This document shows, piece by piece, positions 1 through 7,452 of a DNA stretch of 27,189 bases. Position numbers and translations under genes: made by a program. Numbering within the stretch: the stretch's first letter is position 1; each line of letters starts with the position of its first letter. Origin of the DNA: Collinsella sp. (lineage in GTDB: Bacteria; Actinomycetota; Coriobacteriia; Coriobacteriales; Coriobacteriaceae); assembly GCA_019425005.1 (NCBI GenBank), contig JAHYYK010000020.1, positions 1 through 27,189 of the forward strand. Direction: 5' to 3'. The notes beneath the pieces are model-generated. The model was given only the letters and a program-made list of their open reading frames with translations, ran no database searches and was not told where the DNA came from.

Positions 1-617
1 ACCTTGCCGTCGATCTCGTGGTTGTAGAGGGTCTCGACGACCTCGGCCATGGAGACGATGCTCGCGACGGGGAAACCGTACTTGGCCTCGATCTCCTTCT
101 GCGCGGTGGTCACGCCGCCCTTGCCGACCTCCATGCGGTTGAGGGACACGATCAGGCCCTTGATCTCGACATCGGCAGCAGCCTTGACCTTGGGATAGGT
201 CTCGTCGATGGACTTGCCGCTGGTGGTGACGTCCTCGACCATGATCACACGGTCGCCGTCCTGGGGCTCATAGCCCAGCAGGTTGCCCTTGTCGGCGCCG
301 TGGTCCTTGGCCTCCTTGCGGTCGCAGCAGTACTTGACCTCCTTGCCGTACAGCTCGTGGTAGGCAATGGCGGTCACGACGGCCAGCGGAATGCCCTTGT
401 AGGCCGGTCCAAACAGCACGTCGAAGTCGTCGCCAAAGTTATCGTGAATGGCCTGGGCGTAATACTCGCCCAGCTTCTTGAGCTGATAGCCCGTCACGTA
501 AGCGCCGGCGTTCATAAAGAACGGGGACTGACGGCCGCTCTTGAGCGTAAAGCTGCCGAACTTAAGAACATCGGACTCGACCATAAACTTGATGAACTCT
601 TGCTTGTAAGCCTCCAT
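1..617 (-). CDS. pyrE: Orotate phosphoribosyltransferase, 3' end truncated by window edge
   Basis: Cytosolic enzyme of de novo pyrimidine synthesis that joins orotate to PRPP to give orotidine 5'-phosphate. The minus-strand frame opens at the ATG at 617-615, preceded by a good AGAGGAG ribosome site, and begins MEAYKQEFIKFMVESDVLKF. It stays open to base 1. The PRPP-binding loop VMVEDVTTSGKSID is at about residues 124-137, encoded near 206-245, and FTLKSGRQSPFF near the N-terminus is the usual pyrE motif. About 205 residues are visible; family members run about 205-230, so only a short C-terminal tail should be missing. Its downstream neighbours lie outside the window, so whether it sits in a pyr operon cannot be judged. 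No PyrR-type attenuator was recognised upstream. Confidence 0.95.
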   Translation of the reverse strand, partial: MEAYKQEFIKFMVESDVLKFGSFTLKSGRQSPFFMNAGAYVTGYQLKKLGEYYAQAIHDNFGDDFDVLFGPAYKGIPLAVVTAIAYHELYGKEVKYCCDRKEAKDHGADKGNLLGYEPQDGDRVIMVEDVTTSGKSIDETYPKVKAAADVEIKGLIVSLNRMEVGKGGVTTAQKEIEAKYGFPVASIVSMAEVVETLYNHEIDGK

Positions 618-746
618 GCGGGCTCCTCTCGTAATCGCGTACGTGTCTTCCAGTTTAGCGCAGGCAAGGCGCGTTGCGGGCGCGCTTTGGGGCCTCAGCA
701 TTCTGTAAAGGCTTTGTCAGGGGCAATGGTTTTCCAAACAAAGGGG

Positions 747-775
747 TTGACACGGCAAACCCCCTCATCAAAAAT
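747..775 (+). promoter_or_regulatory. Possible sigma-70 promoter upstream of mgtA
   Basis: A perfect TTGACA at 747-752 is followed after 17 bases by AAAAAT at 770-775, which matches the -10 consensus at four of six positions. It points toward mgtA, but the long distance to that start leaves the assignment weak. Confidence 0.3.
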
Positions 776-933
776 ACGGGCGGATTAAAACGGGTACGAG
801 ATACCCAAAGCGCGCCGCGCCCGGCCTTAAGGGGGTGTGCCATGGAAGGCAGCCATAGTCGAAAAACCTGCATGTCGCCCTCGGCACGCCGCGAGGATTC
901 CGCGCACGCATAAGCGCCACTAACCGATCGTCA

Positions 934-971
934 AAACCACCACAAAGGTGCCTGTCCCTTTGTGGTGGTTT
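934..971. repeat. Palindromic intergenic repeat, CCACCACAAAGG type, copy 1
   Basis: AAACCACCACAAAGG (934-948) and its exact reverse complement (957-971) form a 15-bp stem around the 8-base loop TGCCTGTC. A related hairpin lies at 24127-24164 with the same stem core and a GACAGGCA loop, the complementary orientation of this loop. Two copies in unrelated gaps argue for a dispersed repeat family rather than a local regulator. No T-run follows, so it is not a classical terminator. Confidence 0.7.
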
Positions 972-1052
972 GAAAGCATGACGTGAGCGACATCTAGGTT
1001 TTTTGAAGCAAATACGACACGTACGCTAACTCCCTTCAACAAGGAGGACCCT

Positions 1053-3821
1053 ATGCTGATGCTCAAAACCGCCACGGTACTCGAAGCCATCTCCAAGCGC
1101 CGCCGCACGGCGCGCCCCGCCGCTCGCGCCGGCATGTCCAAGAACATCATATTCGCCGCCACCCATAGCGCCGAGGACGCCCTCGTGCTGCTCGACGCCA
1201 CGGCCGACGGACTCACTGCCGAGCATGCCGCCGAGCGCCTGAACGCCGTCGGCCCCAACACCATCGAGGCGCCGACCAAGACGCTTGTGCGCCGCATCGC
1301 CGACGCATTCGTTGACCCCTTCGCCGGCATCCTCGCCGCGCTCGCGCTGGTCTCGCTCTACATCGACGTGCTCGCCGTGCCCGAGCCGCAGCGCGACCCC
1401 TCCACGGTCATCGTCATCGGCATCATGTTGCTGGTATCGGGCGGCATGAAGTTTATCCAGGAAGCCCGCAGCGGCAATGCGGCCGAGGCCCTCAAGGACC
1501 TGGTCTCTAACACCTGCTGCGCCCTGCGCGACGACGAGCGCCTCGAAATCCCCTTCGACGAGCTCGTCCCCGGCGATGTGATCCGTCTCTCTGCCGGCGA
1601 TATGGTGCCGGCCGATGCCCGCATCATCACCGCGCGCGACCTGTTTGTGATCGAGTCCGCGCTCACGGGCGAGAGCGAGGCCGTCGAGAAGACCTCTGCC
1701 GCAGCTGTCATTGAGGGCGCCGACAGCTCCGCGTTGCCGCTGTCTGCCTGCAAGAACATCGTCTTTACCGGCACCTCCGTGCAAAACGGCACCGCCATGG
1801 CACTCGTCGTTGCCACCGGCTCGGACACATACCTGGGCGGCATCGCCAAGATGCTCAACGGGCGCGGCGAGAAGAGCGCGTTTGACCGCGGCGTCTCGAG
1901 CGTCTCCATGCTGCTCGTGCGCCTCATGCTCGTTATGGCGCCGGCGGTCTTTGCCATCAACGCCGCCACCAAGGGCAACGTCATCGATGCGCTGTTGTTC
2001 GCCACGAGCGTGGCCGTGGGCATCACGCCGCAGATGCTTCCCGTCATCGTGACCACGAGCCTGTCGCAGGGCGCCAAGGACCTCGCCCGTCGCCAGGTTA
2101 TCGTCAAGGAACTGCCGGCGATCCAAAACCTCGGCGCGATGGACGTCCTGTGCTGCGACAAGACCGGCACCCTCACCGAAGACCGCATCGTGCTCGAGCG
2201 CTACCTCAACACCGACGGCAACGAGGATGCACGCGTGCTGCGCCATGCGTTTTTGAACAGCTTCTTCCAGACCGGCCTCAAAAACCTTATCGACCTGGCC
2301 GTCATCGACCGTGCCGATGTGACGCCCTCGACCGTCGTGCCCGATTCCATGCTGGGCCAGAGCCTGCGCGACCGCTATACCAAGGTCGACGAGGTGCCCT
2401 TCGATTTCTCGCGCCGTCGCCTGAGCGTAGTTGTCGCCGACGCCCAAGGCAAAACCCAGATGGTTACCAAGGGCGCTGCCGAGGAAATGCTCGAGATCTG
2501 CTCCTTTGTCGAGGTCGATGGCATCGCTCAGCCGCTCACCGACGAGAGGCTCGCCCAGATTCGAAAGCAGGTCGCCGGACTTAACGCCGAGGGCCTGCGC
2601 GTGATTGCCGTGGCGCAGAAGACCAATCCGCGCTGCGTGGGCGAGTTTGGCATCGCCGACGAGTGCGACATGGTGCTGATGGGCTTTTTGGCCTTCCTCG
2701 ATCCGCCCAAGGCGAGTGCCGCGGGCGCCGTCGCCACCCTCGAGGCCAAGGGCGTGGCGGTCAAGGTCCTGACCGGCGACAACGATCGCGTCGCCGCCAC
2801 CGTCTGCGAGCAGATCGGTATCGACGCGAGCAATGTCTTGCTGGGCTCCGAGATCGATGCGCTCGATGACGCCGAGCTTGCCGAGCGCGCCGAGCACACC
2901 CACCTCTTCGCCAAGCTCTCGCCGCTGCAGAAGGCGCGTCTGGTGCGCGTCATGCGCGAGCTGCTCGGCCACACCGTGGGCTTTATGGGCGACGGCATCA
3001 ACGACGCCGCCGCCATGCGCGCGAGCGACTGCGGCATCTCGGTCGATTCGGCCGTCGACATCGCCAAGGAATCCGCCGATATCATCTTGCTTCAGAAGGA
3101 CCTGGGTGTGCTCGAGCGCGGCATCATCGAAGGCCGCCGCACCTACGGCAACCTGCTCAAGTACCTCAAGACCACGGTGAGCTCCAACTTTGGCAACGTA
3201 CTGTCCGTGACCGTCGCGAGCCTGTTCCTGCCGTTTTTGCCCATGAGCGCCCTGCAGCTGGTGTTGCTGTCGCTGGTCTACGAGATCGTGTGTATCGCGC
3301 TGCCGTGGGACACCGTCGATGACGCCTGGACCGCCCGTCCGCGCGCCTGGGACGCCGCGTCCATTAAGGGCTTTATGCTCGAGTTGGGTCCCGTGAGCTC
3401 GCTGTTTGACATCGTAACCTTCGCCGCGCTCTTCTTTGTGGTGTGCCCTGCCACCGTAGGCGCAAGCTGGTCCGAGCTCGCCGGGACGGGCAACGCCGCA
3501 GGCATGGCGGCCTTTGTGGCGCTCTTCCAGAGCGGCTGGTTTGTCGAGTCCATGTGGTCGCAGACGCTCGTGATCCACATGCTGCGCTCCCCGCGCCTGC
3601 CGAGCCCGCGCGACCACGCCGCGCCCGCGCTGTGCGTTCTCACCGTACTGGGCCTGGCGCTCGTCACCTGGCTGCCGGCAAGCCCCATCGCCGATGCGCT
3701 CGGCCTCTTGCCGCTGCCGGCGAGCTTCTTCGCGCTGCTCATCGGCATCGTCACCGCCTACATCGCGCTCACTCAGCTGGCAAAGCGCCGCTACATTGCC
3801 CGCCACGGCGAGCTGCTGTGA
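1053..3821 (+). CDS. mgtA: Magnesium-translocating P-type ATPase (P3B type)
   Basis: Membrane ATPase that imports Mg2+ using ATP. The 922-residue product carries the P-type ATPase set in order: actuator-domain TGES near residue 206, phosphorylation motif DKTGTLT near 369, TGDN in the nucleotide-binding/P domain near 575, and GDGIND near 646. The late membrane segment LVYEIVCIALPWDTVDD matches the LLYD-x-SQ-x-ALPWD-x-V region typical of MgtA/MgtB, which favours Mg2+ over Ca2+. Family proteins are about 900 residues, so it is full length. The ATG at 1053 follows AAGGAGG at 1041-1047. It stands alone, divergent from pyrE, with no partner gene such as mgtC in view. Regulation is not evident from the sequence. 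Confidence 0.93.
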   Translation: MLMLKTATVLEAISKRRRTARPAARAGMSKNIIFAATHSAEDALVLLDATADGLTAEHAAERLNAVGPNTIEAPTKTLVRRIADAFVDPFAGILAALALVSLYIDVLAVPEPQRDPSTVIVIGIMLLVSGGMKFIQEARSGNAAEALKDLVSNTCCALRDDERLEIPFDELVPGDVIRLSAGDMVPADARIITARDLFVIESALTGESEAVEKTSAAAVIEGADSSALPLSACKNIVFTGTSVQNGTAMALVVATGSDTYLGGIAKMLNGRGEKSAFDRGVSSVSMLLVRLMLVMAPAVFAINAATKGNVIDALLFATSVAVGITPQMLPVIVTTSLSQGAKDLARRQVIVKELPAIQNLGAMDVLCCDKTGTLTEDRIVLERYLNTDGNEDARVLRHAFLNSFFQTGLKNLIDLAVIDRADVTPSTVVPDSMLGQSLRDRYTKVDEVPFDFSRRRLSVVVADAQGKTQMVTKGAAEEMLEICSFVEVDGIAQPLTDERLAQIRKQVAGLNAEGLRVIAVAQKTNPRCVGEFGIADECDMVLMGFLAFLDPPKASAAGAVATLEAKGVAVKVLTGDNDRVAATVCEQIGIDASNVLLGSEIDALDDAELAERAEHTHLFAKLSPLQKARLVRVMRELLGHTVGFMGDGINDAAAMRASDCGISVDSAVDIAKESADIILLQKDLGVLERGIIEGRRTYGNLLKYLKTTVSSNFGNVLSVTVASLFLPFLPMSALQLVLLSLVYEIVCIALPWDTVDDAWTARPRAWDAASIKGFMLELGPVSSLFDIVTFAALFFVVCPATVGASWSELAGTGNAAGMAAFVALFQSGWFVESMWSQTLVIHMLRSPRLPSPRDHAAPALCVLTVLGLALVTWLPASPIADALGLLPLPASFFALLIGIVTAYIALTQLAKRRYIARHGELL

Positions 3822-3846
3822 CGCCCGAATCGTGGCGCGCGACCCA

Positions 3847-3978
3847 TCAGGCGGTCAAAAAGTCCCGTCTCAAGTTAAACCACTCATTTAAGTACGTCCC
3901 CAATGAGTGCGGCGGAATGGCTCCCCTTGACAGCTTAAAGCCGTCATGCAGGAACCATTCCGTCGCAGCCTTATGAAA
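3847..3978 (-). pseudogene. Possible remnant of a GNAT-type acetyltransferase C-terminus ending in a repeat
   Basis: A minus-strand frame without a start reads FHKAATEWFLHDGFKLS and ends at TGA (3849-3847). The AATEWFL-x-x-GF pattern recalls the C-terminal TTxAxxWFxxxGF region of ArgA-like N-acetyltransferases, but similarity over so few residues is weak. The frame then runs through a 27-bp dispersed repeat at 3882-3908, which it reads as HSLGTYLNE. I infer a gene fragment whose end has been replaced by the repeat. It could also be chance coding similarity. Confidence 0.3.
3882..3908. repeat. Single copy of 27-bp dispersed repeat
   Basis: These 27 bases are identical to one arm of the perfect inverted repeat at 13701-13760 (right arm 13734-13760), and match the shorter copy at 10737-10761 in the opposite orientation. 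Here only one arm is present. Confidence 0.85.
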
Positions 3979-4010
3979 GGGACTGGGTTGTAAATGTTGG
4001 AGAAGAGCCG

Positions 4011-5324
4011 TTAGCGCTCGGGTGTCAGGATCACCAGAGCGTCGTGCTCAAAGGGATGCTGCGCCACGCGCACGGTGCCGTCACCGTTGTCACGGACGGG
4101 CAGTTTTGCGATGCGCTTGTCCTCCATGTCGAGGACCGTCGCCGTCCAGCCACGCGCGCCGTCGAGCTTAAACTTGAGCGCCGTGGTGCGCGGCAGGTAC
4201 GTGACGACGCGATCGCCAACGCGCGCCACACGGATGGCCTCGCGCGCGTCATCGAGCAGCTCCTGCGCCGGAACCACGGCAAGCGCGTCATCGCCAGCCG
4301 TAGCGCCCAGGCCGGCAAGCACGTGCTCGATCAGGCCAAAGTCCCACACGCCCGCAAACTGCAGGCACTCTTGCCAGCGGAACGGCATGTCAAAACCCTC
4401 GCCCAGGACGGAGCCCTTACTGCGCGACGTCTGCCAGTTCCACACGCCGTGCGCACCGTAGGTAATGCCGGCACTGGCACCGGCCAGAATGCTCGACCAA
4501 ACACTCGCGCGACAATCCTGCGCGGTAAAACGCCAGTACACGTTGCGGCTCGCGCCCATTTGCTCGTAGCAGGGCTCGGAATTGACCATCGGCTTTTTGG
4601 GATACTGCGCGCGAAAATCCTCGGGCAGCTTCCAAGCTTCCTCCTGACCGCTATAGTTGTGGCCGGGCTGGAACATGTAGAAGTCCAAGCGATCGGCAAA
4701 CTGCTCGGGCAGGGCGCGGTTGCCACGGTTGATATGCATGGTGTGCAAGGACTCGGGAGCCAGCTTGGTGACCTCGTCGAGTGCATCCCCGTAATAGGCG
4801 ATAGCCTCGTCGGTCTTAAAGTCGGTGTCGCCTGTCACCACATAGACGGGGTCGAACTCGCCCAGGTTCTCGACGACGCGGGCAACGTGGGCACGAACCT
4901 CCTCGCGCGGCATGACCTCGGCACCCAGGCGCTCGGCGATCACGGAGCCCCAGGTACCGGGCACGTAGTTGCACCACATGAGCACGAGCGCCGGGCGAAT
5001 GCCGTGCTCCACGGCTGCCTGGCACATGCGGCGGGCGCGGTCCCAGTACTCCTGGTTGGGTGCGCTCCAATCAAAATGCACGCCGTCCTCGCTGGCATAG
5101 GGCCAAATGCCCAGATCGGGGCAGCAGCGATCCCACTGCGGCAGCGTGTTGATCTGCAGCACGTTCATGCCCTGCTCGGCACGGCGGGTCAGGTAGTAGT
5201 TCCAGTCATCCTCGGTAATGCTCGTAAACGCGCTCCAGCACGTATCGGCAAACCAAAAGAACGGTTTGCCCTCGCACAAAAAGCCGTCCTGACGACCGTT
5301 AACGGTCAGCTTTCCCAAACTCAT
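4011..5324 (-). CDS. DUF4038 apiosidase-like glycoside hydrolase
   Basis: Predicted TIM-barrel glycosidase of the DUF4038 (apiosidase-like, GH140-related) type, which in known members removes apiose or related side-chain sugars from plant glycans. The 437-residue product opens with the characteristic GKPFFWFADTCWSAF near residues 19-33. It has VVTGDTDF with Asp166 and VNSEPCYE with Glu250 and Glu254, matching the expected acid/base and nucleophile regions. No signal peptide is visible, so it should act in the cytoplasm on imported small glycosides. I chose the ATG at 5324-5322 (MSLGKLTVNG) because AAAGGA lies at normal spacing; an ATG six bases upstream is too close to that site. Specific substrate is unknown. 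It lies downstream of a PTS gene, separated by a strong terminator. Confidence 0.82.
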   Translation of the reverse strand: MSLGKLTVNGRQDGFLCEGKPFFWFADTCWSAFTSITEDDWNYYLTRRAEQGMNVLQINTLPQWDRCCPDLGIWPYASEDGVHFDWSAPNQEYWDRARRMCQAAVEHGIRPALVLMWCNYVPGTWGSVIAERLGAEVMPREEVRAHVARVVENLGEFDPVYVVTGDTDFKTDEAIAYYGDALDEVTKLAPESLHTMHINRGNRALPEQFADRLDFYMFQPGHNYSGQEEAWKLPEDFRAQYPKKPMVNSEPCYEQMGASRNVYWRFTAQDCRASVWSSILAGASAGITYGAHGVWNWQTSRSKGSVLGEGFDMPFRWQECLQFAGVWDFGLIEHVLAGLGATAGDDALAVVPAQELLDDAREAIRVARVGDRVVTYLPRTTALKFKLDGARGWTATVLDMEDKRIAKLPVRDNGDGTVRVAQHPFEHDALVILTPER

Positions 5325-5369
5325 CTGCATGTCCTTTCGTTTGATAAAGGAGTTGCGAACCGGCAGATT

Positions 5370-5394
5370 CTTTCGCGGTAACCCCGCGCGAAAG
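5370..5394. promoter_or_regulatory. Inverted repeat in the leader of the apiosidase-like gene
   Basis: CTTTCGCG (5370-5377) and CGCGAAAG (5387-5394) are perfect 8-bp inverted arms around nine bases, about 45 bases upstream of the start at 5324. It could be a repressor operator or an RNA hairpin; no T-run follows. Confidence 0.4.
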
Positions 5395-5461
5395 CACCTG
5401 GCGCTTAGCATGCCCCGGCGAGTAGGCGCCACGCGCCCCCAATCAGTCTACCTTGTAAGAA

Positions 5462-5493
5462 GGGCCCCGCCGGGCTTGCGCCTGACGGGGCCC
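5462..5493 (-). terminator. Rho-independent terminator after first PTS gene
   Basis: On the minus strand GGGCCCCGTC and GGCGGGGCCC pair, extended inward by AGGC/GCCC, around a small GCAA loop, followed by TTCTT. It lies 42 bases after the stop of the EIIBC gene and would separate it from the apiosidase-like gene. Confidence 0.8.
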
Positions 5494-5534
5494 TGTCGTG
5501 TAGGTAAGGTCGTATGCGTCCGAATGGTTTGGCC

Positions 5535-6962
5535 TTAGGCCTCCATCTCGGCGAGCTCCTCCTTGGAGAAGCCGCAGGCAAAGACGACGGCAGCTGCGAT
5601 GACAAAGGAGATTGCCATACCGACGATAGCCCAGACGGTGTTCATCTGGCCACCCTGCAGGTAGTTGGTGAAGACCAGGAAGTTGGAGGCACCACCGGCC
5701 AGGTAGTAGGTAACACCCATGAGGCCGGAGAACACAGCGCCGATGGCACCGCCGATGAACATGCCGAGCATGGTGCGACGGAAGCGCATGAGGATACCGA
5801 AGAGCGCGGGCTCGGTGACGCCACCGGCGATAGCAGAGATGACGTAACCCAGGGCAAGACCCTTCTCGTCGGGGTCCTTCATCTTGAGGAAGGCACCGAA
5901 GGCGCAGCCCCAGACAGCGGCCATAGCGCAGTTGGTGGAAACGAAGACGAAGGGATCGTAACCGGCAGCGATGATCTGAACCTGGGCGAGCAGGATGACG
6001 GGCATGTGCATGCCGCAGACCACGAAGAGCTGCCAGAAGGCGCCGAGGACGGCCATGACGATCAGGATACCGATGCCGCCAAGGTCAGCAAGGCCGAAGA
6101 GCGCGTTAGCGATCAGCGTACCGATCTCGTTGCCGATGGGGGCGAGGACGATGAAGGCGATGGGGATGGTAACGATCATGGTGCAGAACGGCGTGAAGAC
6201 CGTGGAGAGCACGTCGGGCATGACCTTCTTAAAGAACTTCTCGACGAAGTAGAGGACAGGCACCGAAAGGATAATCGGCAGGACGGACTGCTGATAGTTG
6301 GCAGCGGCGATCTGGATGCCGTAGACGGAGATGATGCCGCCACCCTCCTGAGTCGCGACACTCACGACGGACGGGGCCATGAGAGCGCCGCCGAGGAGCA
6401 TGCCCAGAACCGGAGAGGCGCCGAGCTTCTTAGCGGCGGCATAGCCCAGGTAGATGGGGATAAAGGTAAACGTTGCCTCGTACAGCGTGGTGTAGAGGAA
6501 CGTATAGGTCGGGTCGTCGGCCGAGAGCACACCGAGCATGGTGGGGCCGAGGACGGCCGCGATGGTGCGGAACAGACCGCCAGCCATGAGCAGCGGGATG
6601 AGCTGGGTCATGGAGCCGGACAGATAGTCGAGGATGATGTTAGGCAGGTTCTTGAGCTCGAACTTCTCCTTGGGAGCATCGAGGTTCTCGTCAACGGCCT
6701 CACCCTGCTTGACGCCGGAAATGGCGACGAACTCGGCGAGTACCTTGGGCACGTTCTGGCCGATGATGACCTGGAGCTGGCTGCCGGCAAACTGGCAACC
6801 CAGAACACCCTTGACCTTCTTAATCTTCTCCACGTCGGCCTTGCTGTTATCCTTGAGCGTCAGACGCAGGCGCGTCATGCAGTTGGTGGCAACGGAAACA
6901 TTCTCCGCACCGCCCACGAGCTCGAGGACATCGGTGGCAATCTGCTTGTTATCTACTGCCAT
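5535..6962 (-). CDS. PTS beta-glucoside-type EIIBC permease (first copy)
   Basis: Membrane permease that imports and phosphorylates a sugar, probably a beta-glucoside. The 475-residue product has an EIIB domain with phosphocysteine Cys28 in NCMTRLRLT, then a linker and a multi-helix EIIC domain from about residue 105, including GASPVLGM and the loop motif GGVTEPALFGI. It ends after the last EIIC helices, so it lacks the fused EIIA domain found in BglF-type 620-residue enzymes and must use an EIIA encoded elsewhere. I chose the ATG at 6962-6960 (MAVDNKQIATD) because GGGGAGGGG lies just upstream; the longer frame would start inside that site. It is a paralogue of the gene at 10872-12293. A cluster of GTAAAC/GTTTAC sites lies upstream. 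Confidence 0.92.
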   Translation of the reverse strand: MAVDNKQIATDVLELVGGAENVSVATNCMTRLRLTLKDNSKADVEKIKKVKGVLGCQFAGSQLQVIIGQNVPKVLAEFVAISGVKQGEAVDENLDAPKEKFELKNLPNIILDYLSGSMTQLIPLLMAGGLFRTIAAVLGPTMLGVLSADDPTYTFLYTTLYEATFTFIPIYLGYAAAKKLGASPVLGMLLGGALMAPSVVSVATQEGGGIISVYGIQIAAANYQQSVLPIILSVPVLYFVEKFFKKVMPDVLSTVFTPFCTMIVTIPIAFIVLAPIGNEIGTLIANALFGLADLGGIGILIVMAVLGAFWQLFVVCGMHMPVILLAQVQIIAAGYDPFVFVSTNCAMAAVWGCAFGAFLKMKDPDEKGLALGYVISAIAGGVTEPALFGILMRFRRTMLGMFIGGAIGAVFSGLMGVTYYLAGGASNFLVFTNYLQGGQMNTVWAIVGMAISFVIAAAVVFACGFSKEELAEMEA

Positions 6963-7026
6963 GGGACCCCTCCCCATATCTTCGTGTGCCAGCCCCCTTG
7001 GGCTTAGGCACGCCTTTGGCCCGGCG

Positions 7027-7032
7027 ACTATA
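7027..7032 (-). promoter_or_regulatory. Candidate -10 element of first PTS gene
   Basis: TATAGT on the minus strand, 65 bases before the PTS start. No good -35 lies 17 bases upstream, and the perfect operator at 7069-7085 sits further upstream, which would suit an activator-dependent promoter. Weak call. Confidence 0.3.
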
Positions 7033-7068
7033 ACCCCTTACGGTTGCCGGACCCTTGGATACGCTTTT

Positions 7069-7085
7069 GTAAACAAGGTGTTTAC
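7069..7085. promoter_or_regulatory. Operator-like inverted repeat GTAAACA-N3-TGTTTAC
   Basis: Perfect 7-bp arms (7069-7075 and 7079-7085) with a 3-base spacer. Two direct GTTTAC half-sites follow at 7091-7096 and 7105-7110. The TGTAAAC half-site is of the kind bound by LacI- or DeoR/GntR-type sugar regulators, but no such regulator is encoded in the window. Confidence 0.6.
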
Positions 7086-7306
7086 TGAACGTTTACGGGC
7101 TTTAGTTTACACGGAGCGCCGAATTTATGGCAATTTTGCCGTCTACAGTCCGGTGAACGGTAGGAAATCGGGGGTGAACGTATTTGAATGGCGGGAGATG
7201 GTCTCTTTGACCCTCTATTGATATATAGCCATTTACGTGGGATTTTATTTTGATGAACACCTCACTGATCTGTTAACTCATCAACAGAATCCCTGCTAGA
7301 AGCTAG

Positions 7307-7320
7307 TAAACATACGTTTA
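7307..7320. promoter_or_regulatory. Operator-like inverted repeat TAAAC-N4-GTTTA
   Basis: TAAACATACGTTTA has 5-bp perfect arms and one mismatch in the next pair. It shares the half-site of the other two operators in this gap. Confidence 0.5.
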
Positions 7321-7390
7321 GTAGTTCACGACGTGTTCAGTTTTGCCGTTTACCGAGTTTATCTGCTTGTTCTGCAATTCTGGATTAAAC

Positions 7391-7402
7391 TAAACATGTT
7401 TA
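7391..7402. promoter_or_regulatory. Perfect 12-bp palindrome TAAACATGTTTA near the esterase promoter
   Basis: A perfect palindrome 51 bases upstream of the esterase ATG, overlapping AT-rich bases (TATATT at 7401-7406) that could be the -10 of its promoter. That position fits a repressor site. Confidence 0.55.
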
Positions 7403-7452
7403 TATTGTATTGCCGCTAATGTTTCGTGTTGGCGGCACAAGGGAGGCAGCTC

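Larger units (their letters stand above)
618..1052. other. Intergenic region between divergent pyrE and mgtA
   Basis: Gap of 435 bases between two divergent genes. I see no convincing gene in it; short open frames here lack a ribosome site and family signal. It holds a palindromic repeat at 934-971 (listed separately) and a possible plus-strand promoter with TTGACA at 747-752 and AAAAAT at 770-775, spaced 17 bases. That promoter is almost 280 bases from mgtA, so if real it would give a long leader. No Mg2+-sensing M-box riboswitch was recognised, but such a structure cannot be excluded by eye. Confidence 0.5.
6963..7452. other. Divergent regulatory region between PTS gene and esterase
   Basis: 490 bases with no convincing gene. 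The centre is AT-richer than its surroundings. It holds three inverted-half-site operators (7069-7085, 7307-7320, 7391-7402), extra GTTTAC half-sites at 7091-7096 and 7105-7110, and a possible PTS-gene -10 at 7027-7032. I saw no clear RAT antiterminator target next to the PTS start. Confidence 0.6.

Noticed and set aside
674..913. A small plus-strand gene between pyrE and mgtA
   Set aside because: No ribosome site, no family similarity, and Arg/Ala/Gly-rich composition typical of chance frames.
1026..3806. A 926-codon open frame on the minus strand opposite mgtA
   Set aside because: It is the antisense shadow of a high-GC gene, rich in His, Gly, Asp and Arg with no family signal. The plus strand holds all P-type ATPase motifs and a ribosome site.
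5514..7007. A 497-codon plus-strand frame opposite the first PTS gene
   Set aside because: Its Asp/Glu/His/Gly-rich composition is typical of antisense frames, whereas the minus strand encodes a clear EIIBC.
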